Source of the DNA: Azospirillum ramasamyi
GTDB lineage: Bacteria; Pseudomonadota; Alphaproteobacteria; Azospirillales; Azospirillaceae
Direction of reading: 5' to 3'
Length of the DNA: 64,000 nt
NCBI RefSeq assembly: GCF_003233655.1
Contig: NZ_CP029830.1
Span: 174,501 to 238,500 of the forward strand
The notes under the pieces were generated by a model, which worked only from the letters and a program-made list of their open reading frames with translations, was not told where the DNA came from and searched no databases. Shown here one piece after another: positions 15,805 to 24,263 of this stretch; positions within the stretch are counted from its first letter, which is position 1; the number at the start of each line of letters is the position of its first letter. The translations under genes were made by a program, and so were the position numbers.

Positions 15805-16992
15805 ATGAGCAAGAGGAAGACCGGAGCGCTGGCCTGCGTGCTGGGCGACATGGATCTGGTTCGCCCGCTGGGGCTGGCGGGTGTCCGCTGCGCCGTGGTG
15901 GGCGCGCCCGGCGGCGCCACCGCCCATTCCCGCTTCACCGAACGGACGATCCCTTGGGAGGGCGGCTGCGACGACGCGCTCGTGGACCGGCTGCTGCGTT
16001 TCGGGGCGGCCCAGCCCGACAAGCCGGTGCTCTATATGGAGGAGGATGCCCAGCTGCTGATGGCGTCGCGCCATCGCGACCGGTTGGCCGCCGTCTTCCG
16101 CTTCGCACTCGCCGACGGCGATCTGGTCGAGACGCTGGTCGACAAGGGCCGCTTCCAGGCGCTTGCGGAACGGCTGGACCTGCCGGTTCCGCGCACCCGG
16201 AGGCTGCGCCCGCTGCCGGGCAGCGAGGCCCCCGACCTTGATCTGCGCTATCCCGTCATCGTCAAGCCGTTGACCCGCCGTCCGCCCTGGGACGAGATCG
16301 AAGGGCTGGGCAAGGCGATCCGGCTGGAGGGGCCGGAGGAGTTGCGCGCGCTCTGGCCGCGGCTGATCCCGGTCGGCATCGACCTGCTGGCGCAGGAACT
16401 GATCCCCGGACCGGAGACGCGGATCGAAAGCCACCATGTCTACATCGATGCCGGCGGCAACGTGGCGGGCGAGTTCACCGGGCGCAAGATCAGGACCTAC
16501 CCCGTCGATTACGGCCACAGCACCGCGCTGACCATCACCGACATCGACGGCGAGGGGGCCGATGTCGCCGCGCTGGGCCGGGAGATCGCGGCCCGCATCG
16601 GTCTTACGGGCGTCGCCAAGTTCGATTTCAAGCGCGATCCCGACGGCCGCCTGCACCTGCTGGAGATCAACCCGCGCTTCAACCTTTGGCACCATCTGGG
16701 CGCCGTCGCCGGGGTGAACCTGCCGGCCCTCGTCCATGCCGACCTGACCGGCCGCCCCCGCCCCGCCCCGGCCAAGGCGCGGCCCGGCGCCTGCTGGTGC
16801 CACATCAGCAAGGACCGGCTGGCGGCGCGCGACAGCGGCCTGTCCACGGCGCGCTGGCTCGCCTGGGTCGCGCGGTGCGAGGCGAAGGCGATCACCCCCG
16901 ACGACCCGATGCCCTTCCTGCGCCCGAAGCTGGACCGGCTGCTCGCCCGCTTCTCCGGCGGCGCCCGCACGCCCCGCCTCGCCAAGCCGTGA
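15805..16992 (+). CDS. ATP-grasp ligase of unknown substrate
   Basis: A 395-residue ATP-grasp enzyme, the family that joins a carboxylate to an amine or thiol through an acyl-phosphate. Visible parts are a Rossmann-like pre-ATP-grasp domain (LACVLGDMDLVRPLGLAG), ATP-binding YPVIVKPLTRRP, the linker LLAQELIPGPETRIES, and the metal-binding LHLLEINPRFNLWHHLGA. The ATG at 15805 is chosen because GGGGAGG lies seven bases upstream. Sandwiched between the acyltransferase and phosphoesterase genes, it probably makes a small amide-linked product or a modified polymer. No close named relative is recognised. Confidence 0.8.
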   Translation: MSKRKTGALACVLGDMDLVRPLGLAGVRCAVVGAPGGATAHSRFTERTIPWEGGCDDALVDRLLRFGAAQPDKPVLYMEEDAQLLMASRHRDRLAAVFRFALADGDLVETLVDKGRFQALAERLDLPVPRTRRLRPLPGSEAPDLDLRYPVIVKPLTRRPPWDEIEGLGKAIRLEGPEELRALWPRLIPVGIDLLAQELIPGPETRIESHHVYIDAGGNVAGEFTGRKIRTYPVDYGHSTALTITDIDGEGADVAALGREIAARIGLTGVAKFDFKRDPDGRLHLLEINPRFNLWHHLGAVAGVNLPALVHADLTGRPRPAPAKARPGACWCHISKDRLAARDSGLSTARWLAWVARCEAKAITPDDPMPFLRPKLDRLLARFSGGARTPRLAKP

Positions 16993-17002
16993 CCGCGAAG
17001 CC

Positions 17003-17836
17003 ATGAAGATCGCCCTGATCTCCGACATCCACGCCAATCTGGAGGCCTTGCAGGCGACGCTCGACGCCATCAGGGCCGAAGGGGTGGAGCGCATCGTCTG
17101 CCTGGGCGACATCGTCGGCTACAACACCGATGCCGCCGCCTGCATCACCCTGCTGCGGCAGGCGGGCGCGGTCTGCATCGCCGGCAACCATGACCGGGCG
17201 GTGACCGGCGTCATCGGGACCGAGGGGTTCAGCGGTCCGGCGGCGCGCGCCGTCGAGTGGACCCGGCGGAGGCTGGACGAGGAGAGCCGCGCCTTCCTGT
17301 CCGGCCTGCCGCTGACCGCCGTGGTCGATGGCGCGCTGGTCGCCGTCCACGGCGCCCTGCACCCGGAGGTGGGGAAGGAACTGGTGCGGCTGGATGACGA
17401 CGCCAAGCGCGCCCTGAGCCTCCAGGCTTTGGCGGAGCATCCCTCGGGGGTGCGGGTCTGCGCCTTCGGCCACACGCACCGCGCCGGTCTGTGGGAGTGG
17501 CGCGACGGCTCGGTGCGGTCGATCCCGCTGGACGGCGGCGCGATGCTGCGGCCCGATGCGGTCTATCTGCTGAACCCCGGAACGGTGGGGGAGCCGCGCG
17601 GAACGGACCAGCGCGCCTGTTTCGCCTGTTTCGACAGCGCTGCCGGGCGCGTCACCCTGCACCGCGCCGCCTACGCGCGCGGGGCGGCGCTCGCCAAGAC
17701 GCGGCGGGCCGGGCTGGCGCCGCGTTTTGCCTCAGTGCCGGCCCCGTTGCGCATGAAGTTGATTGAAATCCTGCGTATTCTCGGCATGTACGAATGGATA
17801 AAGCGGGCACTGCCATCCCGCGTGCCATCAATATGA
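17003..17836 (+). CDS. Calcineurin-like metallophosphoesterase
   Basis: A 277-residue metallophosphoesterase of the YfcE/Metallophos_2 type with every metal motif intact: SDIHANLEAL, GDIVGYN, AGNHDRA, VHGALHP and FGHTHRAG. It is cytosolic, with no signal peptide. It follows the ATP-grasp gene by 10 bases and is likely the third gene of that operon. Substrate is unknown; a phosphorylated intermediate of the neighbouring ligase is one option, a general nucleotide another. Confidence 0.85.
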   Translation: MKIALISDIHANLEALQATLDAIRAEGVERIVCLGDIVGYNTDAAACITLLRQAGAVCIAGNHDRAVTGVIGTEGFSGPAARAVEWTRRRLDEESRAFLSGLPLTAVVDGALVAVHGALHPEVGKELVRLDDDAKRALSLQALAEHPSGVRVCAFGHTHRAGLWEWRDGSVRSIPLDGGAMLRPDAVYLLNPGTVGEPRGTDQRACFACFDSAAGRVTLHRAAYARGAALAKTRRAGLAPRFASVPAPLRMKLIEILRILGMYEWIKRALPSRVPSI

Positions 17837-17918
17837 CAGTCCCGTAACGCGGCTTTGCTTCTACAGCGGCACCGAAACGCGCATAATCCCGCTGGGGGGC
17901 CAATGGTGACGCCGGGCT

Positions 17919-19541
17919 ATGGACAAAATCGGTATTGGAAGCGGCGCTGCCGGCGGGATCCGGTCCCGGCCCGGCAGGCCATTGTCATCCCTGATCGCCC
18001 CGCTCGCGCTGGGACTTTCCCTGTGCCTTGCGTTCGGCGCCTTCCCGTCGCACGCCCAGCAGGCTGATCCCGCGGCGGCACCGCCGGCCGGGCAAAGCGA
18101 CACGGTCAAGCTGACCATCCTTTACGCCCAGGGCACCACCGAGCTGGAGGAAACCGGCGGACGCGGCGGCATGGCCCGTCTGGCCGGGGCGATCCGGCAG
18201 GAACGGAACGCCCAGCGGCATGTCCTGGCCCTGCATGGCGGCCAGACGCTGGCGCCGTCGGTTCTGGCGTTCTACGACCAGGGCGCGCACATCATCGACC
18301 TGCTGAACGGCATGACCATCGATGCGATGGCCGCGCTGAACCGCGAATTCCACCATGGCGACGACCAGTTGAGCGCCCGCGCCTTCGAGGCCGGCTTCCC
18401 GATCGTCACCACCAACACGGTCGACCGCTCGACCGGCCGCACGCCGGACGGGCTGGAAGAGGCGGTGGTGCTGACCGCCGGCCCCCTACGCATCGGTGTG
18501 CTGGCGGCGACGCCCGTGCTGACGGGGGAGACCACCCGGACCCAGCGCACGGAATTCCACGATCCCGTCGCCGCCCTGACCGCCAAGGCCGCGACGCTGC
18601 GGGAGGAGGGGGTGGATCTGGTGGTGGCGATGACCGGCTATGCCGGCGACACCCACCGCAGCATCCTGGACGCCCGCCCCGCCGACATCGTGCTGTACCA
18701 GGACCGCAGCCGCCCCTTCGCCGTCGACTATGACGGGCATTTCCTGTCCGCCGCCGTGGGTCCGCAGGCGGGTTGGGTGCTGGCGCTCGACCTGACGGTG
18801 GAGCGGACGGCGCGGGCCGATGGCAGGACGCAGGTGAGCTGGGCCCCCTCGCCCCGCCTGATCGACACCGCCGCCGTCGCGCCCGATGCCGCCACCGACA
18901 TCCAGGCCAAGGCCTATGCGGCGCGGCTGGACACCATGCTGAGGATGGAGGTGGGACGTCTCACCGGTCCCATCGACACCCGCAAGGAATCGGTGCGCAC
19001 CGGCGAGAACGCCTTCGCCAACGCCGTCGTCGACATGCTGCGGACGGCGCTGGAGGCCGATGTGGCGCTGATCAACGGCGGCGGCATCCGCGGCGACCGC
19101 CGTTATCCGGCCGGCGCCCTGCTGACCCGCCGCGACATCTATACCGAGCTTCCCTATCACGATGTCGGCGTGGTGCTGGACGTCACCGGGCAGCAGCTTT
19201 GGGATGCGGTGGAAAGCGGCGTGTCGGCGGTGGAGCAGTTGCAGGGCCGCTTTCCGCACCTGTCCAACGCCCGTGCCGAGATCGACCTGAGCCGCCCGCC
19301 CGGCCAGAGGCTGCGCAGCCTGTCGGTCGGCGGCAAGCCGGTCGGCCTTTCCACCCGCTACCGGCTGGGAACCAGCAGCTTCCTCGCGGCCGGCGGCGAC
19401 GGCTACGGGATGCTGGCCGGGACTCCGCGGCTGGTGGAGGACCGCAACACGGACTTCGTCTCCACCCGGTTGATCGGCGAGATCGCCCGCGATGGGGAAT
19501 TCGCTCCGCGGCTGGACGGCCGGATGACGGTGAGGCGGTGA
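17919..19541 (+). CDS. Periplasmic 5'-nucleotidase-like protein with a degenerate catalytic domain
   Basis: A 540-residue UshA-family protein with a signal peptide (twin-Arg-free, cleavage near SHAQQ at about residue 48). The N-terminal metallophosphatase domain keeps the fold but has lost its ligands. The DxH motif is ILYAQGTTE (residues ~67-75), the GGD motif is GGQT (~106-109), GNHEFD is LNREFHHG (~141-148), and the late His motifs read MTGYAGD and LYQDRS. The C-terminal nucleotide-binding domain is well kept: FANAVVDML, INGGGIRGD, ELPYHDVGVVLDVTG, SSFLAAGGDGYGML. It is therefore probably a binding protein and not an enzyme. Its stop overlaps the ATG of the histidine kinase (TGATG), so the two are translationally coupled. 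Confidence 0.85.
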   Translation: MDKIGIGSGAAGGIRSRPGRPLSSLIAPLALGLSLCLAFGAFPSHAQQADPAAAPPAGQSDTVKLTILYAQGTTELEETGGRGGMARLAGAIRQERNAQRHVLALHGGQTLAPSVLAFYDQGAHIIDLLNGMTIDAMAALNREFHHGDDQLSARAFEAGFPIVTTNTVDRSTGRTPDGLEEAVVLTAGPLRIGVLAATPVLTGETTRTQRTEFHDPVAALTAKAATLREEGVDLVVAMTGYAGDTHRSILDARPADIVLYQDRSRPFAVDYDGHFLSAAVGPQAGWVLALDLTVERTARADGRTQVSWAPSPRLIDTAAVAPDAATDIQAKAYAARLDTMLRMEVGRLTGPIDTRKESVRTGENAFANAVVDMLRTALEADVALINGGGIRGDRRYPAGALLTRRDIYTELPYHDVGVVLDVTGQQLWDAVESGVSAVEQLQGRFPHLSNARAEIDLSRPPGQRLRSLSVGGKPVGLSTRYRLGTSSFLAAGGDGYGMLAGTPRLVEDRNTDFVSTRLIGEIARDGEFAPRLDGRMTVRR

Positions 19542-22048
19542 TGAACGGCATGGCTTCCACGATCGCCGACAACCCGCCGCGGACGGGCGCATTGATCCAA
19601 CCGGGGAGCCAGGCGGGGAGCCAGGCGCAGGCGCGGCAGGCGCCGCAATTCCCGCCGCCGAACCGGCCGCGCCGCTTCGGCATCGCCCTGCGCATCACGC
19701 TGGGGCTGTCGGTGATGGCCCTGCTGGTGGTGCTGATCGGCGGCGTGTCGATATCGTCCTTCCGCCTGTTCCGGGCGGAGGTCACGGCGCTGTCGACCAC
19801 CACCCTGCCGGAAGTCATCGCCAGCGCCGATCTGCACGGATCCCTGCAGAAGCTGGTGGCGAAGCTGCCGCGGCTCGCCGCCGCCAACACGACCCCGGAG
19901 CGCCGCTCCATCTATGACGGGTTGGTGACGGAGCTTGAATCGATGCAGTTCCTCGTCACCCGCATGCGCGGGCTGATGAAGGAGGGCGGCCATGAGGAGG
20001 GCGAGCGCAACGGCAATGTCCGCCTGCTGGAGCAGACCCGCTCCACCCTGCTGATCCTGGCTGCCACCGTCGCCGACCTGAATGCCGAGGTCACACGCCA
20101 GATCGAATACGGCGACCGTCAGGCCGAGGCGGCGCGGGAATTGAGCCGGCTCGCCGCCTCCATCGAAACCATGCCCGGCACCGGCGCCTGGGCGGTCCGC
20201 GTCGGCGCGCTGATGACACGGGCCGCGGGCGCCACGCAGCTGGACCATCTCAGCCGGCTGAAGGGCGAGGCGCGGGCGGCCGAACGCACGCTGGCGGATC
20301 TGGCGCGCCTGTCCGCCAACACGCCGGATCCGACCGGACAGATGATGTCCACCGTGCAGGAGGAGCTTTTCTCCCTCCTGGTCGCGCCGGGCGGGCTGTT
20401 CCACAGCGCCATCGACCGGCTGCAGGCACGCAACCGCGCCCAGGCGCTGACCGCGCAGGCCCGCGTGCTGGTGGAGACGGTCGAACGGTCCACCCGCACG
20501 CTCAACGATTCCATCCGGGCGCAGTCGGCACAACGCACCGATGCCCTGGTCGAACTGATCGCCGAGCGGTCGCGCACGGTAATGATGCTGGCCGGCGCGT
20601 CGATCATCCTGGCGGTCGGCGTCTACTTCATCTTCCGGCATTTCCTGTCTTCCCGCCTGGTGGCGATGAACCAGGCGGTGCTGGCCCGTCTGTCGGCAAG
20701 CCATGAGAGGCCCGGCCGACAGCGTAGCGACGGGACGGCGCCGCCCGTTCCGGGGGTGAAGGAGCCGGTTCCGGTGGATGGCGACGACGAGATCACCGAT
20801 ATCGGCGCTTCCATCCGCTATTTCATCGACGAGATCGACCGGCGCCAGCAGGCGCTGGCCGAGAACGAGCGGCGGTTCCGCGATCTGGTCGAGGGATCGA
20901 TCCAGGGCATCATCATCCACCGCGACTTCCACCCGCTCTATGCCAACGACAGCTTCGCCGCCATGCTGGGGCTGACGGTGGCCGAGGTGATGGCCCTGCC
21001 GTCTTTGCTGGCACTGGTGCCCGCGGAGGAACGCAATGGATTGATCGACAACTACGACCGGCTGCTGGACGGCGGGTCCACGCCGCGCCGCCGCATCCGC
21101 GCCTGCCGTCCCGACGGCGGCAGTCTATGGGTGGAACTGACCGGCCGGCGCGTCGATTGGATGGATGGTCCGGCGATCCAGGCGGTGGTGGTCGACGTCA
21201 CCCGCGAGGTGGAGGCGGAGAATGCGCTGCGCCAGTCGCGCGACGCCGCCGAACGCGCGCTCTGCGAGCTGAAGGCGACGCAGGCCAGCCTGATCCAGGC
21301 GGAAAAGATGGCCTCGCTGGGCCAGCTGGTCGCCGGCGTGGCGCATGAGGTCAACACCCCCATCGGCATCACCATCACCGGCGCCTCCCAGCTGCAGTCG
21401 CTGATCGGGGAGCTGTCGGACCGCCATGCCGCCAGCGCGCTGAGGAAATCCGATTTCGAGCGTTTCCTCAGCGACAGCATGGAAATGGCGAACCTGATCC
21501 TGTCCAACAGCACCCGCGCCGCCAATCTGGTGCAGAGCTTCAAGCTGGTCGCCGTCGACCAGTCCAGCGACGAACGCCGCGCCTTCCTGCTCCGCGACTA
21601 TATCGACGAGCTTCTGCGCAGCCTGCATCCGACCTACAAGTCGCGGACGGCGCTGACCATTTCCGTCGACTGCCCGGTGGACCTGGAGCTGGACGGCTAT
21701 CCGGGCGCGCTGTCGCAGATCCTGACCAACCTGATCATGAACGCGCTGATCCATGCGCTGCACCCGGAACAGCCCGGCAGCATCGCCATATCCGCCCTCC
21801 CTTGCGACGGAGACATGGTGGAACTGTCGGTGGCCGACGACGGCAACGGCATCGCGCCGGAGGTTCTGCCGAAGATCTTCGATCCCTTCTTCACCACCCG
21901 CCGCGGCAGCGGCGGCAGCGGGCTTGGGCTGCACATCGTCTACAATCTGGTGACCGGCCGCCTGCACGGCACCATCGGGGTGGAGAGCCGCCCCGGCCAC
22001 GGCACCCGCTTCACCCTGCGCTTCCCCCGGATCACCGACGCCGCGTGA
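19541..22048 (+). CDS. Membrane sensor histidine kinase with large periplasmic domain and PAS
   Basis: An 835-residue kinase. Layout: Pro/Gln-rich cytosolic tail (1-45), TM1 (~48-73), a ~270-residue mostly helical periplasmic domain (~74-344), TM2 (~345-368), HAMP-like/linker, PAS (~441-550, FRDLVEGSIQGIIIHRD), coiled coil, HisKA with His602 in GVAHEVNTPIG, and HATPase (~690-830; NLIMNALIHA, ADDGNGIAPEV, GSGLGLHIVYN). The helical sensor framed by two TMs resembles TorS-type sensors that read a periplasmic binding protein. The coupled upstream nucleotidase-like protein is the obvious partner. No cognate response regulator is adjacent. Confidence 0.9.
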   Translation: MNGMASTIADNPPRTGALIQPGSQAGSQAQARQAPQFPPPNRPRRFGIALRITLGLSVMALLVVLIGGVSISSFRLFRAEVTALSTTTLPEVIASADLHGSLQKLVAKLPRLAAANTTPERRSIYDGLVTELESMQFLVTRMRGLMKEGGHEEGERNGNVRLLEQTRSTLLILAATVADLNAEVTRQIEYGDRQAEAARELSRLAASIETMPGTGAWAVRVGALMTRAAGATQLDHLSRLKGEARAAERTLADLARLSANTPDPTGQMMSTVQEELFSLLVAPGGLFHSAIDRLQARNRAQALTAQARVLVETVERSTRTLNDSIRAQSAQRTDALVELIAERSRTVMMLAGASIILAVGVYFIFRHFLSSRLVAMNQAVLARLSASHERPGRQRSDGTAPPVPGVKEPVPVDGDDEITDIGASIRYFIDEIDRRQQALAENERRFRDLVEGSIQGIIIHRDFHPLYANDSFAAMLGLTVAEVMALPSLLALVPAEERNGLIDNYDRLLDGGSTPRRRIRACRPDGGSLWVELTGRRVDWMDGPAIQAVVVDVTREVEAENALRQSRDAAERALCELKATQASLIQAEKMASLGQLVAGVAHEVNTPIGITITGASQLQSLIGELSDRHAASALRKSDFERFLSDSMEMANLILSNSTRAANLVQSFKLVAVDQSSDERRAFLLRDYIDELLRSLHPTYKSRTALTISVDCPVDLELDGYPGALSQILTNLIMNALIHALHPEQPGSIAISALPCDGDMVELSVADDGNGIAPEVLPKIFDPFFTTRRGSGGSGLGLHIVYNLVTGRLHGTIGVESRPGHGTRFTLRFPRITDAA

Positions 22049-22094
22049 CGGACGGGCAGTCGGGCACGGGCGGGCGCGGGGGGCGGCGGACGGA

Positions 22095-22433
22095 TCAGCG
22101 CACCGGCCCCTCGAACCAGTGGCGGCCCTGGCGGTCCTCGACCTCCACCACCCAAACGTCGGGGTCGTAGCGGGTCTGGCGGGCGATGTAGGCGTCGGCA
22201 TCGGCTTCCGGCACCGGATCCTGGCCGGTGCCGCGCGCCCAGAACAGGCGGTCGCCATCACCCTCGCGGGTCTGGACCAGCACCGTGAAGCTCCGGTCGA
22301 GCCGGTTCAGCTTCAGGATCACCGTTCCGCGGCTGGGGTCGCCCTTGCGGACCACGGTCATCGCCACGCCCTGGGCATCGGCGGCGCGGATATGGGCCGA
22401 AACCCAGAGATGTGTCGGAAGTCGGTCGTCCAT
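22095..22433 (-). CDS. DUF1491 family protein
   Basis: A 112-residue cytoplasmic protein matching the small alphaproteobacterial DUF1491 family: LWVSAHIRAADAQG, VVRKGDPSRGTVILKLN, VQTREGDGDRLFWARG. The start at 22433 has CAGGAG upstream. Function is unknown. It is convergent with the histidine kinase and divergent from the TPR-glycosyltransferase. Confidence 0.8.
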   Translation of the reverse strand: MDDRLPTHLWVSAHIRAADAQGVAMTVVRKGDPSRGTVILKLNRLDRSFTVLVQTREGDGDRLFWARGTGQDPVPEADADAYIARQTRYDPDVWVVEVEDRQGRHWFEGPVR

Positions 22434-22527
22434 TCCCGTGTGCGGCTCCTGTTTCGAGGCTGCGGCCCCGGCTTGACGGTGACGTCGCCCCTCGCCCTGC
22501 CCGGCGCGCCGGTGTAGAGAAGAAGCC

Positions 22528-24018
22528 ATGACGACACTCGTGGACGCTCTCAACGCCGCCGTCAACCACCACATGGCCGGCCGCCTCGATGCGGCGGCCG
22601 ACGGCTACGCCCGCATCCTCGTGGCTGAGCCGGCACAGCCCGACGCGCTGCACCTCTCCGGCGTGCTGTCGGCGCAGACCGGCAACCTCGCCGCCGCCAT
22701 CCGATCCATCGGCCGGGCCATCCATGTCCGTCCGCCGGCAGCCTCTCCCTGGGGGCATCTGGGCGCCGCCCTGCGCGCAGCCGAGTTTCCGGAGCGGGCG
22801 GAGCGGATTCTGCGGCGCGCCCTGGCGCTCGATCCGGCCCATGGCGACGCGCTGGAGGCGCAGGGCGCATCGCTGCATGCGCTGGCGCATTACGCGGACT
22901 CCCGGCGCTGGCTGGACCGGGCGGCCCGCTTGCGGCCCGGCCATGCGGAAACGCTGCTCAACCTCGGCACCGTCCTGCGCGACCTGCGCCGCTTCGACGA
23001 GGCGGAAGCCTGTTTCGATGCCGCGCTGGGCCGCAACCCCGCCCGTTCCGAGGTCCATCTCGCCCGCGCTGTCGGGCGGCTGGTGCGCGGCGACCTGCGC
23101 GCCGGCTGGGAGGGGTTCGAGCACCGCTGGCACCGCTTCGCCGCCCCGCCCTGGGACGGCCGGCCGCCGGGCGCCGCCACCATACTGCTGCATATGGACC
23201 AGGGGTTCGGCGACGCCATGCAGTTCGTCCGCTATGCCCCGCTGGTGGCGCGGATCGCGGCGGATGGCGGCGGCCGGGTGGTGTTGGAGACGCACCTGCT
23301 GCTCTACCGCCTGTTCAACCGGGCCTTCGGTCAGTCGGTCCAGGTTCTGGTGCGCGGGGAGGAGCCGCCGCCGCACGACCTCCACTGCCCGCTGATGAGC
23401 CTGCCCCGCGCCTTCGGCACCGATCTGGCGAGCATTCCCGCCGCCATCCCCTATCTCTCTCCGGAACCCGCCGACGTCTCGCGCTGGCGCGACCGGCTGG
23501 CGGAGCAGGACGGGGACGGGGACAGGGCCGGCGCGGCGGAACTGCGCGTCGGTCTGGTCTGGGCCGGCAACCCGCTCCACCGCAACGACCGCAACCGCTC
23601 GATCCCGGTCGCGGCGTTGCGTCCGCTGCTGGCGGTGCCGGGGGTGCGCTTCGTCAGCCTGCAGACGGGCGACGCCCTCGCCGACCTGCCGCGGCTGCCC
23701 GGCGAGGGGGTGCGGGACGTGGTGGAGCGGGTGCGCGACTTCGCCGACACCGCCGCCATCCTCGCCAACATCGACCTGCTGATCACGGTCGACACCGCCA
23801 TGGTCCACCTGGCCGGGGCGATGGGCGTGCCGTCCTGGCTCCTGCTTCCCCATGTGCCGGACTGGCGCTGGCTGCTCGACCGTGCCGACAGCCCCTGGTA
23901 CCCGTCGCTCCGGCTGTTCCGCCAGCCGCGGCCCGGCGACTGGACCACGGTGATCGGCACCGCCGCCGCCGTGCTGAAGGCCCATGCCCTGCGCGCCGCC
24001 AGAACGGCGGGTCGATAA
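22528..24018 (+). CDS. TPR-glycosyltransferase, probable flagellin-modification enzyme
   Basis: A 496-residue protein. Residues ~1-190 form about five tetratricopeptide repeats (DALHLSGVLSAQTGN, AETLLNLGTVLRDLRR). Residues ~210-490 form a GT-B domain related to heptosyltransferases (GT9): LLHMDQGFGDAMQFVRYA, RVGLVWAGNPLHRND and ITVDTAMVHLAGAMG, with the D-T-x-x-x-H motif intact. This fold occurs beside flagellar genes as a protein O-glycosyltransferase. It lies directly upstream of flgE and is one of six TPR proteins in the window. The 3' end runs into a 14-base tandem repeat that contains the stop codon. Confidence 0.82.
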   Translation: MTTLVDALNAAVNHHMAGRLDAAADGYARILVAEPAQPDALHLSGVLSAQTGNLAAAIRSIGRAIHVRPPAASPWGHLGAALRAAEFPERAERILRRALALDPAHGDALEAQGASLHALAHYADSRRWLDRAARLRPGHAETLLNLGTVLRDLRRFDEAEACFDAALGRNPARSEVHLARAVGRLVRGDLRAGWEGFEHRWHRFAAPPWDGRPPGAATILLHMDQGFGDAMQFVRYAPLVARIAADGGGRVVLETHLLLYRLFNRAFGQSVQVLVRGEEPPPHDLHCPLMSLPRAFGTDLASIPAAIPYLSPEPADVSRWRDRLAEQDGDGDRAGAAELRVGLVWAGNPLHRNDRNRSIPVAALRPLLAVPGVRFVSLQTGDALADLPRLPGEGVRDVVERVRDFADTAAILANIDLLITVDTAMVHLAGAMGVPSWLLLPHVPDWRWLLDRADSPWYPSLRLFRQPRPGDWTTVIGTAAAVLKAHALRAARTAGR

Positions 24019-24044
24019 CGGCGGGTCGATAACGGTGGGCCAAT
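24003..24044. repeat. 14-base tandem repeat, three units, spanning a stop codon
   Basis: AACGGCGGGTCGAT occurs twice perfectly (24003-24016, 24017-24030), followed by a third, diverged unit (24031-24044). The stop of the TPR-glycosyltransferase gene lies at the first unit boundary. Confidence 0.85.
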
Positions 24045-24198
24045 AGCGGCGAGGCGATGGAAGCGGGCGGGATCTTTCTGCCCGCCCGCCCCCGCCGGCA
24101 CTAGGCGAAACTTTCCCACCTCCCGGCAAATTCGGGCGCCGCCGTGCCGCTCACGCAAAGAAGCGAGGAAATTCAACAGGTTGCCGGGAAGGCTGCAA

Positions 24199-24214
24199 TT
24201 GGCACTCCGTTTGC
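24199..24214 (+). promoter_or_regulatory. Sigma-54 promoter of flgE
   Basis: TTGGCAC-TCCGT-TTGC has the invariant GG (24201-24202) and GC (24213-24214) ten bases apart, an almost perfect -24/-12 element. The predicted start is near 24226, some 38 bases before flgE. A half-palindrome CGGCAAATTC at 24124-24133, about 95 bases upstream, resembles the sites described at the flagellin promoter. Confidence 0.85.
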
Positions 24215-24263
24215 TAGATAGGGCGCAGAAGACCTTTGCCCTATTCTATCGGAGACCCCGGCC

